From Spirogloea muscicola (Eukaryota; Streptophyta; Zygnematophyceae; Spirogloeales; Spirogloeaceae), in assembly GCA_009602725.1 (NCBI GenBank), contig WELB01000191.1, positions 100,737 through 164,736 on the forward strand: a stretch of 64,000 nucleotides of DNA. The letters run 5' to 3'. Shown here one piece after another: positions 24,166 through 33,832 of this stretch. Below the pieces are notes generated by a model. It saw only the letters and a program-made list of their open reading frames with translations, made no database searches and was not told where the DNA came from. The position numbers were made by a program, and so were the translations under genes. Numbering within the stretch: the first letter of the stretch is position 1; every line of letters starts with the position of its first letter.

Positions 24166-24445
24166 TTTCACGCAGTCCACCAGCGAGCAGGCCGCGCTAT
24201 GGTGCTGCATCTGGGTCTAGGCGGAGTGCCCCTTTTCTAAGGGCCCCTCTTCTCTGGAAAAGCTGGAAAAGAGAAGGGCGAGCCCTTCTCTTTTCCAGCT
24301 GCGAGTTCCTCGGACTTGCTGCTGCTCACTCGTGGGTACTAACTTGCATCTGCTTCATCTCGTGTCTAGCTGTGTAGTTTATTTTTGGCACCTTTTGGCT
24401 CTTTCAATCTTTTTGGGCAGGCCGTTCCCAGCCCCTCTTCTCTAT
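24166..24445 (+). mobile_element. Second B fragment in tandem, interrupted by a palindrome
   Basis: The B coding end restarts right after the preceding terminus (CACCAGCGAGCAGGCCGCGC). It is interrupted around 24240-24300 by an A-type inverted 3' end, then resumes as SDLLLLTRGY-stop (near 24340) with a 3' UTR to a degenerate hairpin (GGGCAGGCCGTTCCCAGCCC) and terminus TATGGGCGAGC. Confidence 0.7.
24261..24300. repeat. Perfect 19-bp palindrome with 2-nt centre
   Basis: The left arm AGCTGGAAAAGAGAAGGGC (24261-24279) is the exact complement of the right arm at 24282-24300, with GA between. The centre is the A-type terminus GGGCGAGCCCTTCTC, so it looks like two LINE 3' ends joined tail-to-tail. 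Confidence 0.9.
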
Positions 24446-25346
24446 GGGCGAGCGAGTTCTTTCTTCTCCTGGGCACACTCATAGGGAGTAGCTATTTCAA
24501 GCAGAAGGTTGTGGCTCCATAAACGCCAGTCCAGAAATGTTGCACGAGATTCAAAAGGGGAGCCCCCAAAGCCTAAACGCAACCCACTCGGGCAGAGTAC
24601 GTGGCTACTACGGAGGGCCACTTGGTATATCCTAGTCAACAGTCTCAATCCTGAATGCTCCCAGGCTCGCTTGGACAAGTCACCGCCTGATCGAGGAAAG
24701 TCGCTGTTCGCCTCTCTGTCTCTAACTCTCCTCGCCAAACTGTTTTGTGGACCCCACCAGAAGTGGTCGACTTAGCCCTGGTTGAGAGCACTGGATACAG
24801 GGCTTCCGTAAGCGAACAGCTGGTCCACTAGGCTGGGGCTTGCAAACCACCAGTTGGGACTGTAGGGTGATGCCCGCCCATCAAGGTCATGACGGCCTAG
24901 TGTACAGTGCTTCTGCCTAGCTGCATGCCAAGGACAAAGTAGCGTGGTACTACTCATAACAGTGTCCTGCCCGTTTTACCTATGACCGCATTTGTCAGCA
25001 ACCACCACTATTGCAACAAGGCATTGCTGTCCTGCCCATTGTTGGCGCACTCTCAGAGTATTATGCCTTCTGCACATACCTGATGAACCTCAAATACGCC
25101 ATGGTGGTTTTATACACGACTTGTAGACTGCCCTATTGATACCGGCTAAAGCTAAGTAATAGTGACTGCCTTGACCCGCGACCATGCAGTACTACTTCCG
25201 GGGCGACAAATTGCACACCAGCTTGAATATGGCGTGACTCTGCAAGGCATCACCGGCAACAAGCAGTGATGCTGTACTCTGAAGGAGGATGAGGCTCTTT
25301 GTCTCTACGTGACACCTAAACACACTCCCTATGGGAGAATTAAGAG
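24446..25346. other. Intergenic stretch, no gene recognised
   Basis: Only short open frames (minus 24442-24738, plus 24509-24775) without known motifs. No LINE 3' hairpin occurs in it. It ends at the DNAJC8 stop. Confidence 0.4.
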
Positions 25347-27917
25347 TTAAGCCCGTTTTACAGGTCGTTGGACATATGTCTTGTTAGGATCTTCTGTCTT
25401 CAGCTTGGGCGGCCTCAGCTCTCCTTTCTTGACCTGCAGGCCAGAGGGGGCCAGCAACATTAATTGCAACAGCACCATTGCTGTGGAATGAATGGCATGC
25501 CTCTGGCGTCAGTTCAATACTGACAATATTTCCATGCACTACTCATGTCTCAAACGCGAAAGCACGGCCAGATGTAAGAAGCGAGGCAATAATCTGGTGT
25601 ATGTGGAGACCTTCTTTCCGCCTTTTTGAAAGTCACGCCAACTACTGACCTGGAATGCAGTCAAAGACAACACACAAATCAGGGCCAAGAAACTGGAGGG
25701 CGAGTGGAACAACAGGCAGTGGCATGCTTAACGCAAAAGTACAACGTGGCAAAGACAAGGCAATCAAGAGGGTCAAGATGCCCGAACAGTGGCGCAGATC
25801 CTGACCCTGTTTTCCCTGGTCTCCTCCCACTTCTCTGCATGCTCCCTCTTCTTCTTGTACATCTCTCGCGTCTCTTCTTCATCTGTCTTTAAGCGGCCCT
25901 CCTCTTCTGAGATCTGCAATTTGACGACAAGGAGTCAAATGATAGTGGTGACCACAACACAAGAGAGTGGCAAGTGAAGCACCACAACCTGCTCACCTCA
26001 AGCATGTGTCTGAGCTTTAATGCTTACATCGAAGCATCCACAAATAGCACCAACTCACAATAGCTCTATCAGGAAATCGCCCCATGACGTACTCTGCACA
26101 AGCATTGAAACGATAGCTAACTGCTATAAAAAATGAGCATCAGAAAGACCAACTCAATCTCAGCTTCTGAAGACTACTTTACCCTCATTGCCATCTTTCT
26201 TCGCCGCCACTCTTGCTCCGTCAGGATCTCTCGAACGCGCACCTTCCATTTCTCCCTGAAGTCTGCCGATTTCTCATACTCATGGCCAGGTTGATTCTGC
26301 ACCACAGAACACGGCACCGCAGCGGCCACTTAAGAAGAAAGTTGATCTATTGTGCGGAGTAAAATTAGCTCCATCTTCACAAACAACCTCAGCAATTCTA
26401 TGAACCTCCAGAAGAAGCCAACTGCATGCGGTCTGCCTCAGCTGAGTCAGCTGATCAGCCACCTCACCGAGGTAACAAAACCCAGGTTTCAGGAGGCATG
26501 GTCGGCCTTGAACAACGGATTGCTCAGGCCTGGCAAGGAAATGCCACTGACCTGCTCAAGATTGGATCGTATCTTGGCAGCATGGTCCTTCTTCAAGGCT
26601 TTTTTCCTCTCCTTGAGAATCTCCTCTGCAAGTCGCCAAATATGCTTAGCAGCAGCAAGAGCAAATCACACACTGACCCCAGAAAGAGGGAATGTCAAAT
26701 AATACGTAAAAGAAGCTGCTTGCTTGGCAGTAATACAGACGTTACAGTTTCAAACCCAGTCAATACCTAACATGTCACTCCGAACAATGTATTCTAAAGC
26801 CAACCTCCAGCACAGACCTGACCCTCGCAAACTCCTATATACATGAACTGCAACTAAGCCGATCTTGCAAGCAGGTCAGTCACGGCACCTTTCGCATTGT
26901 TGCACTGAGAGACAATGTAGTCCCTCTCACTTGGGTCGAGCAAGAGCTGCTGCGCTTTGGCCAGCACTGAGTCGTCACACAAGTAGAGCTCATCAGCTCA
27001 AAGTCTGTCAAGTGCTAAGACGTACGACGTTTTGCATCATACGCTTCTGCTACGTGCTAGACGCTCTCTGCTCATTGAGGTGGAGTTGAGCAAGGGCTGC
27101 TACAACGCTCCTAGAAGAGCCAAGCTGACCTGCCTGTGCGTCCTGCATACACGACTTTCTGCAGTCCCTTATGCAAGAATGTGATGACTACAACAACAGG
27201 AGATAATCAACAAAAATGCCATGCGTAAGTTGAACTTGGCACCTGGGTGGCAACCTAGGTGGACGTGCTGTGCGAACTTGACATGTGGGGAGTATGTACC
27301 TGCAAACGCCTCCTTGGCTTGGGGGTGGTGGCACTTGTCCGGGTGCACCAGCAAGGACATCTGCCGGAGCACCAAGTGAGCAGCGCATGCAGTGCGGATT
27401 AGCTGGGGGCCAATGGCTGCCGCCACTTAACTTATGAGACCGCCGAGAGCAGTTGGGTGCATCGAGCGTGTCGAGTGGGAGGCAGGCCTCGTGGCTGGCT
27501 GCTATTGATTGAGGTTCTGTCATCGTTTGGCCAACTGGCAGGGCTGCCTGAGGAGTCCCAGGCTGCGGGTGCAGCGGCGGCGGTCCGGACCTTGCGGTAC
27601 TGACGCTTGACGTCCTCAAGCTCCGACTCGAAGGGCAGGTTGAGGTGCTCGAATGGGTTGAGCTTGAAGCACGACAGGATCCTGGACGCAGCTGTGCCGG
27701 TGGGCGGTCAGGCGCGTAGCGACAGGCGCGGCAGCAGGTGCGTCACGGCGGCCCAAGTCGTGCGGCGCTCACCGCACGACCTCGCCGTCGCGCTCCACCT
27801 CGCTGACCTCGGAGAAAAACTCGCGCAGCAGCGCGTCGTCGGCCGCCGCAGTGGCCGCCGCAGTCGCCGCAGTCGCCGCCGCCGCCGCCGCCGNGCCGCC
27901 GCAACCGCGTCGCCCAT
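25347..27917 (-). CDS. DNAJC8: DNAJC8 / SPF31 homologue, spliceosome-associated J-protein
   Basis: Nine exons on the minus strand: 27917-27773, 27681-27591, 27360-27300, 26966 to about 26893, 26625-26552, about 26264-26183, 25913-25806, about 25645-25610, 25433-25347. Exon 1 starts MGDAVAA, runs through polyalanine and ends in LLREFFSEVSEVERDGEVV. Exons 2-4 give the J-domain (LNPFEHLNLPFESELEDV, QYRK joined to MSLLVHPDK with the HPD loop, then LAKAQQLLLDPSERDYI). The charged helix follows (REILTEQEWRRRKMAMR, ISEEEGRLK, KKKREHAEKWEETRENR), then SWRDFQKGGKK and VKKGELRPPKLKTEDPNKTY before the stop. This order is that of plant DNAJC8 proteins, nuclear partners of SR-protein kinase and spliceosome. 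A single N at 27894 leaves exon 1 one base out of frame between the ATG and the conserved part, so it is likely a mis-sized repeat rather than a real break. Confidence 0.9.
27840..27902. repeat. GCC-rich polyalanine tract with an ambiguous base
   Basis: Interrupted (GCC)n with N at 27894, in exon 1 of DNAJC8. The flanking frames disagree by one base, which suggests the tract length is wrong in the assembly. Confidence 0.8.
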
Positions 27918-28653
27918 GGCGGCGGCAGCGCCGCCGCCGCCTTCTGGCTGCCGCAGCACGGGGCTCCCTTGACGCCCGGGGGGCCCAGCCCCTTGCTCCT
28001 GGCCCCGCGACGCCGCAGCTGGCGCTGCCCACCGCAACCGCAGATTCCGCGAGTTCCAGATCTGTCTTCCTGGCCGCCGCCGCCGCCGCCGCCGCTGCAG
28101 GCTGGCGCTCGGAGGTGAGGCGGGGGTGTGGGGTCCTGAGCGGGTAGCAGCTGCTGGAAGACAAGGGGTGCTGTGACCCTTGTGGTGCATATCCTTACGG
28201 TGCAAACGCCCTTCCTTTGTTCATCCTTTTGTGGGCTGGCTTTTCCAGCCCCTATCCTCAAGCGGCTTCGGCTCCCCGGTAACATGTTCGTCCACCGTCT
28301 CGAAGACGGCGAGACTACGTCCGGAAAAGGAAAGGGCTCGCCCGTTGAGGGTAGGGGCTGGAAAAGCCAGCCCAAACAAGGGTGAACCAAGTACGAGAAG
28401 GGGGGCCAGGGGAAGCGCTGAGAAGCGCTAGGAAAAAGGCCCGCGCCACCATCAGGAGCCCCTCGCCGCCACCGCCGCCGTCGCTGCCATCGCCGCCGCC
28501 GCCGCCGTCGCCGCCAACTCCGCCGCGGCGGGCTGCGCACTGCGTGGAGGACTCTACGTTCCGAAAGGAAAGCGGGCCGACGGGCGGAAGGTGGTTGGCT
28601 TTGACGGCGGCGGCGGCGGCGGCTGGGGGCGGCGCTGCTGGTTGCGACGCGCC
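27918..28653. promoter_or_regulatory. Shared divergent promoter region of DNAJC8 and UTP11
   Basis: About 735 bp separate the two start codons. The DNAJC8 side is GC-rich with short GCC runs. The middle holds an inverted pair of LINE ends (28206-28450). The UTP11 side again has CCGCC runs (28465-28530). No TATA-like box was seen. The promoter role follows from position only. Confidence 0.4.
28206..28450. repeat. Tail-to-tail pair of subfamily A LINE 3' ends
   Basis: The plus arm has TGTGGGCTGGCTTTTCCAGC, then CCCTATCCTCA; the minus arm has GGGCTCGCCCGTTGAGGG, then TAGGGGCTGGAAAAGCCAGC. The minus arm continues into AGAAGGGGGGCCAGGGGAAG, the complement of the A 3' UTR. About 65 bp of unrelated sequence lies between the termini. 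Confidence 0.8.
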
Positions 28654-30791
28654 ATGTCGTCGCTGCGCAATGCCGTGAAGCGGCGGGCACACAAGGAGCG
28701 CGCGCAGCCGTGAGTGGCTGTGGGCTCAGTCCCGCCTGAGCCCCGCGGCGGCTGGCTACTGGCGACTCCTGGAGCCGGGTTCTCCCGTCAGCTGCCGATT
28801 GACTGCCATGCTGAAGCAGTCTCCGCCCATTCAACGGCGAATACGTCGAGCGGCAGCGAGGCGGGCGTGACCTTTCCAGTGATGCTTGGTGTCCGTTACC
28901 TGCGTCGCAGTCCTTCGGCGGCTCTGAGGGCTTGTGTGGAGGCCCCCGCAGGTCCGAGCGCAAGCGCTATGGCCTGCTCGAGAAGCACAAGGACTACGTC
29001 CTCCGTGCGCGCGACTACCACCGGAAGGAGGACGCCATCCGGGTGTGCGACTTGATCTTTGCCCTTGCACGCTAACACGTCTGGAAAGTGGAAGGCGTCC
29101 AGGTTTCGAGGATCAGGGGGTTGGGGTTTTGGTTCCAGAAGCCAGGTGTTGGTGCTTTGGGAGATCAGGGCCGCTTCTCCAATACAGCTGAATGCGGCCC
29201 TGTAAAGGCCACACTTGACAGCTACAGGGTGCTCAAGTGCTGTTAGTTGAGCATCCGCGTGAGCTCTGCTGCTAGGAGAGCTTCGCTGTCACTCCCTCTG
29301 CTATTCAGGCTTCCCAGGTGATGACGCAGGGCGGTTGTGCCACTGCTGCAGGTGCTCAAGGAGAAGGCTGCGTTCCGCAACCCGGACGAGTTCTACTTCA
29401 AGATGCAGAGCACTCGAACGGAGGGGGGCATACACATGGCGCGGTGAGGCATGCCCCCGGTCTGCAACTCTGCAAGGAGCTGCTGAATCTGCGTCCATGC
29501 TGCCAGCTAAGACATCATAGTAAAGTCGGCCAGGTGGACATGGCTTTGAAGTTCTCTACTAGCAGAGGAGGTGCATGTAAGTTCTGCATACCTTGTCAGA
29601 TTTTTCTGTGCACATAGTGGCTGATACCTTGCGAGGGGCGGTGATCAATTGTGTTGATTGACCAACCCTACAGGCCGGACGAGTCAAACAAGTATTCCCC
29701 GGAGGAGCTTCGTCTCATGAAGACTCAAGATTATAAGTATGTACAAAACAAAGCTCAGTCTGAAGCAAAGGTGTGCCATGCCTTCTGTGCTTACCATGCC
29801 TTCTGCCAATGAACTCCTTTGCCAGAGGGTGCATGAATTTCAGACTGCTTCATCTATCATACGAACATATGCGCATTGAATCATGCACTCCAGGCAGACA
29901 TATGGCAAACTTGGCTTCCCCTGCAGAAGGTAGAAAAATTACAGGCTGCACTGCACTCCATTGGAGATGCCCACCAGAACAAGCACGTCCGATTTGCAAG
30001 TAACGGGTCGGGCTCTTATCTTGTACCTCTCCAATACCTCTCCATTGGAGCTTTCTGCAATGTATCCTATATGTCCTATGTGCACCAAGTCGATGCCCAG
30101 TAGCTAGGACTGAACATTTTCTATGCTGTTGTTTTATCTCAGAAATGATGCAGTGGAGTTGCTCTCCAAGCCCATTCAGGATTCAGAGGATAGAGTAGGA
30201 TGTACACTACCTTCTCGCTTGCAAAGGTCTGCTCTAGCCTAAGTTCCTCCGTTACCGCAGCCATGATGCTTGTTTTATTATTTTGACTTACATTGTTCGC
30301 AGGCTCTGAAGGTGGAAGTGGTCCAGAGATGAACACGCTTCATCTGGTATACTTGTAAGTTGGAAAGTGCCTGAATCTGCAACTCACAGAGCTTGGGACA
30401 TCATGCAGGAAGCGCGCAGCTGCGTACAGAGAGCTATCACAAAGACGTGAGAGGTCCAAGAAGATGACAGTCTTGGCACAAGCGATGGTCTTGCAGAAGG
30501 AACTCCTGGTGAGTACGCACATTGGTTTCTTTGCATATTTTCTCAGATGTTATGATCGCAGAAGGTGGGAGGACTGCAGCTAACAGAGAATTTTCATGTC
30601 TTATGCGATTTGGTGTAAAGATTGACATCACAGTCATAGAGAGAACCTTTCACTTGTAAGGATGCGAGGAAGATTTTGTTGTGCAGGGGAAGGGTAGGGT
30701 ACGGAAAGTAAGAAGCACAACGGGAATAGAAGAGGAAGGCAGTAGTCCTGCCAAAACTTCGTACAGGTGGAAGACGGAAAGGAAACGATGA
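28654..30791 (+). CDS. UTP11: UTP11 homologue, small-subunit processome protein
   Basis: UTP11 is a nucleolar SSU processome component needed for 18S rRNA maturation. Exons: 28654-28709 (MSSLRNAVKRRAHKERAQ), 28952-29042 (SERKRYGLLEKHKDYVLRAR), 29352-29443 (VLKEKAAFRNPDEFYFKMQS), 29674-29770 (YSPEELRLMKTQDYKYVQNK), 29937-29999 (KVEKLQAALHSI to NKHVRFA), a middle part around 30145-30230 in which NDAVELLSKPIQDSEDRVG is open, a short exon near 30302-30355, 30409-30509 (KRAAAYRELSQRRERSKKMT), and 30687-30791 ending YRWKTERKR-stop, the typical UTP11 end. The junction between the fifth and sixth exons does not keep frame with my sites, so one splice site there is misplaced. Length is about 240 residues, near the family's 250. 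The gene is divergent from DNAJC8. Confidence 0.88.
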
Positions 30792-31290
30792 TCTGAGCAC
30801 GTTACTGCTAGTGCAATAGAGTTCATAGGCTCTTGATTGTGGTTGGCTTTGAACCAAGACAAGCTTTTTGAGTTCAGCTGGCAGTCTCAGAGGGCCTCTC
30901 TCTGCTTGAGAGAGGAGGTAGCTGCCTGGACCAATAGCAGCCGCAGGGCTTCTGTAGTGAGTGCAATCACATCGTCGTTTGTGAGATACATGACTGGAAG
31001 TGGTGTCAGTAAAAGCACTTTGCCCACATCAGCAGATTATCTTGGCAAGTTGATGGCAGAAAAATTCGGAATTCCAATGTCAGCTTCTCAATGGAAGTGT
31101 TGTGAGTGGGCTTTGGTTTCCAGCAATTTAAAGTATTCCTGCACTTCTTTGGACAGACGCCCTTTATCCAATGTGTGTGTCCCCCTGTTGAATATAGTAA
31201 TGTAATGAATTATCGGGCCGGGTTGGTTGACCATCTAACCCGTCCTGTTGGGCCGTGAGAGCCTCCTTGGATAAGCACAAGAGGAACTAG
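30792..31290. other. UTP11 3' flank, no gene recognised
   Basis: One open frame (30837-31205, plus) has no recognisable motif and no good start context. Otherwise nothing is seen here. Confidence 0.4.
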
Positions 31291-31440
31291 GCAGCTACGA
31301 ACCACTCAGTAATCTGCTAAGCAGCCGCAGGTCAGAGCAACTGGGCTCCTGGTAGCGGGTCTCCTGGGAGAAGGGAGAAACAGCTCTTCCAAAATGGCAG
31401 CAGTGGCAGTGAGAGGCGCCAGCCCAAAAACTTCTTAGGA
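31291..31440 (-). mobile_element. LINE fragment, A-like, minus strand
   Basis: Read on the minus strand, the coding end (GGAGACCCGCTACCAGGAGC, then the CTGACCTGCGGCTGCTTAGC stretch) and the post-stop phrase GGTTCGTAGCTGCC match the A 3' region. The plus-side neighbour (31375-31430) has a further GGCGCCAGCCCA half-hairpin. Confidence 0.6.
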
Positions 31441-31524
31441 GGGAGGCCCCTGGACATCGGGCTGATTGCTGGGGCGATTGCGCGGCTCTGTGCGCCCTAG
31501 CAATGGCTGCCACCCACCAAGGGT

Positions 31525-31645
31525 GTGGCTCCGTGTGCGGCCAGGCGTAGCTGTGTTTTCGCCGGCTTTGTGTGCGGCCAGGCGGAGCTGTGTGCTCGTC
31601 GGCTCTGTGTGCGGCCAGGTGGAGCTGTGTGCTCACCGGTTGTGT
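31525..31645. repeat. 37-bp tandem repeat, about three units
   Basis: TGTGCGGCCAGG starts at 31534, 31571 and 31608, a fixed 37-bp step, with GAGCTGTGTGCTC-type interiors. A fourth partial unit follows (GAATAGGCGGAAC). It lies about 75 bp upstream of the open frame at 31717. Confidence 0.85.
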
Positions 31646-31716
31646 GAGAATAGGCGGAACTTTTTGCTACTCTGAATTTTTTTTTGATTTTTCCAGACTA
31701 AACCCTGTGTATTACA

Positions 31717-31959
31717 ATGAGCGGATCTGCGACTGTACCGCCGAGACGAGGGTGGTCTGCTGGTCCTCCGACTAAAGGCAAACGTGCAATGGAGGACTCT
31801 AAGGGGAGGAGACTAGAAGTGGTGACTGCTGAACGTGAACGACAGGAGCAACATCAGGAGCAACCAGAGCGAAACGTTTGCAGGGGCGGCCGGAAGGGGA
31901 GAGGAGGCGTGTACTGTGTGATGAAAGGCCGGAGCGGTCAAGTACAAAGGCAGGCTTAA
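31717..31959 (+). CDS. Short basic open frame, possibly the 5' end of a mobile element
   Basis: It starts MSGSATVPPRRGWSAGPPTK and continues with charged Glu/Gln/Arg-rich sequence (ERERQEQHQEQPERN). No domain is recognised. The tandem repeats and T-rich stretch (31676-31690) just upstream, and LINE debris on both sides, suggest it may be the start of a first ORF of a transposable element. It could equally be chance. Confidence 0.25.
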   Translation: MSGSATVPPRRGWSAGPPTKGKRAMEDSKGRRLEVVTAERERQEQHQEQPERNVCRGGRKGRGGVYCVMKGRSGQVQRQA

Positions 31960-32204
31960 GTACAGACATAAGCCGGCTCCTGCCATGCTGACCGGGAGGG
32001 GGTGGAAAGTGAGCGCCGGGCTGCTCGCTCTGTTGCCCTTGGCGGCAAGTCACAAGCAAGCCGCGCATAAGGTCCAAAGAGGACTTTGGAAAGATAGATA
32101 CCAGTAAGGAGTCAAATACAGACAGCAAGCACATCGCAACAGAGAGAAGCCACTTGATTTGACGGAGGCCGGGGGAAGCAGGAATGGAGTGCGTATTGAG
32201 TAGT

Positions 32205-32590
32205 GAGTGAGTATTGAGCCATGGGCACCCACGCCGACCGTGCCAGGTTGGGCGATGAAGTACGCGGATAAGAGGAAGGAGCGACATCATAAGGACCACC
32301 TCCTGGGCGACCACTTCGTCGCATGCGCCATGGAAATTTATGGCTGCCGAAGTGGCCGTCCCTCCTCCATCGCCTGGCACAGCTTGTCGATGCCCGCCGA
32401 TGTAGTCAGGCGGGTAGCTTAAGGGCACTGTGGCGTCCCGCAAGTAATAGTTGCTGGCTGTAGAATGCGGCTTTCATTGAGTCGGCAGCGTTCCCAGGCA
32501 CTCGCTTGTATACGAGCGTGCTGGGCACGCACCAGGTCAAGCTAATCGCTTGCGTGGTGGTGCTCTGGCTCCTCAGCTTAGCTTGTCAGA
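32205..32590 (+). mobile_element. LINE coding fragment, subfamily E
   Basis: PTVPGWAMKYADKRKERHHK and DHFVACAMEIYG are followed, with frame changes, by a stretch matching CRMRLSLSRQRSQALACIR. The same block occurs at 23346-23765. The long minus-strand frame over 31799-32443 is its shadow. Confidence 0.7.
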
Positions 32591-32860
32591 CATTGTCCAA
32601 TCTTTTCTCGGCTGGCTTTGCTAGCCCCTCTTCTCTCAGGGCGCGCCATTCTTTCGACAAGTATGTAGAAAATATTGTACTCACTCGCGGGTACTAGAGA
32701 CCCCCTTAGCCAGCGTATTGCCTCGTTACCAGGACTCTTGTAACGCTCGAATTTGCCTCCCGTTCATTTTCATGCGCACCGCGCGCCTTTCTCTTGTCCA
32801 TTCCGTTTGGCTGGCCTCTCACAGCCACCAGCCAATTAGGCCGCGCTTTCTACTTTCTCT
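32590..32860 (+). mobile_element. LINE 3' ends, subfamilies B and D
   Basis: A degenerate B end (GACATTGTCCAATCTTTTCT, CGGCTGGCTTTGCTAGCCCC) ends near 32645. A coding-end scrap (CTCGCGGGTACTAG, near 32685), the CACCGCGCGCC phrase and a D end (TTTGGCTGGCCTCTCACAGC, then CCACCAGCCAATTAGGCCGC, 32808-32850) follow. Confidence 0.65.
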
Positions 32861-32879
32861 GTGTTAAGCCGGGGTGGCA

Positions 32880-33185
32880 GCTGCCCGGGAGCTCGCGGCT
32901 CATCCCTTGCCCACGCCGTCCACACGCGAGCAGGCCGTGCTATGGCCGCCGCCTCTGGGTCTCGGCGGAGTGCCTCTTTCCCTGCAGCGAGCTACTCAGA
33001 CCTGATGTTGCTCACTCGTGGGGTACTGAGCTTCCCTCTGCATCGTCTCTGTGTTCTGCAGTGCTTTGTAGCGTAGTCCATTTTCCGGCTCCTCTTTCTT
33101 TGGCTTCGGACATTGTCCACCCTTTTTTGGGCTGGCTTTGCCAGCCCCTCTTCTCTACGGGCGAGCACTTTCTGCCCAGAGAGAA
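32880..33185 (+). mobile_element. LINE fragment, subfamily B, plus strand
   Basis: The coding end has HAVHTRAGRAMAAASGSRRS and SYSDLMLLTRG. The 3' UTR (CATTTTCCGGCTCCTCTTTC, GACATTGTCCACCC) carries hairpin GGGCTGGCTTTGCCAGCCCC and terminus TACGGGCGAGCACTTTCTG. Confidence 0.85.
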
Positions 33186-33189
33186 GTGC

Positions 33190-33425
33190 GCGCCTCTTGC
33201 GCCCATAGAGAAGAGGGGCTGGCAAAGCCAGCCCAAAATAGAATGGACAATGTCCGAAGCCAAAAGCAGAGGAGCCGGAAAAAGAAGAAGTGGCTCTCCC
33301 AACGGGGGCAAGGGCTGTGAGAAGCCAGCCCGAAAAGAATTGACAAGGTTCGAAGGAGCCAAACTACGAGCTACGAGCCGGAAAAAAGGACTACACTACA
33401 AAACACGGCAAAACACATAGACGAT
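33190..33425 (-). mobile_element. LINE 3' UTR, subfamily B, minus strand, tail-to-tail with the previous copy
   Basis: The terminus GCGCACTTCTCT complement starts at about 33180. The hairpin complement GGGGCTGGCAAAGCCAGCCC, GGACAATGTCCGAAGCC and GGAGCCGGAAAAA follow. It is interrupted at 33284 by a C copy and resumes at 33377 with CCGGAAAAAAGGACTACACT, matching the uninterrupted copy at 55880. Confidence 0.85.
33284..33376 (-). mobile_element. 93-bp subfamily C insertion with 10-bp target-site duplication
   Basis: GCCGGAAAAA occurs at 33274-33283 and 33377-33386. Between them lies a minus-strand C 3' end: terminus complement GAAGAAGTGGCTCTCCCAAC, hairpin, and TTCGAAGGAGCCAAACTACG. The empty site is seen in B copies near 55879, 24075 and 33080. 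This fixes the C terminus at GAGCCACTTCTTC. Confidence 0.92.
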
Positions 33426-33489
33426 GCAGAGGAAAGCTCAGTGCCCACGAGTACGGCCACTCACGGCCATCACCTTCTATTAGTAGGTT

Positions 33490-33832
33490 TTTATTCGTGC
33501 TCATGCAGCAGGGTCGCTCCCATGCAGCAGGGTCGCTAGCGCAGGTGTACCGCATGCGCTTGGCCGTCTCGCTGCAGAGGTCTATGGCCCGCGCGCTGCA
33601 CCTGCGTGCAGGCAGAGCCCTCGCTGCTGCCTCTGGCTCTGGCCAGGGGACCCGCTTCCAGGAACCCAGTCTCTCTGACCTGAGGCTGCGTAGCAGGGGT
33701 TACTGAGTGCTTCGTAGCTGCTTCGTTTCTTGTCTGTGCTTGTTGTTCTTCGTACTTCCCCTGGCCCCTTCTCGTCCTTTGTTCATTCTTTTCTGGGCTG
33801 GCTTTTTCCAGCCCCTATCCTCAATGGGCGAG
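33490..33832 (+). mobile_element. LINE fragment, subfamily A, running into an assembly gap
   Basis: HAAGSLAQVYRMRLAVSLQR, then RALHLRAGRALAAASGSGQG and LSDLRLRSRGY-stop (33705), followed by the A 3' UTR and hairpin GGGCTGGCTTTTTCCAGCCC. It is nearly identical to 57235-57540. It ends at N. Confidence 0.9.

Noticed and set aside
6699-33425. Inverted pairs as amplification chimeras
   Set aside because: Most arms differ at many positions, so they are not copies made in one artefactual event. The exact palindrome at 24261-24300 is the one case where this is not excluded.
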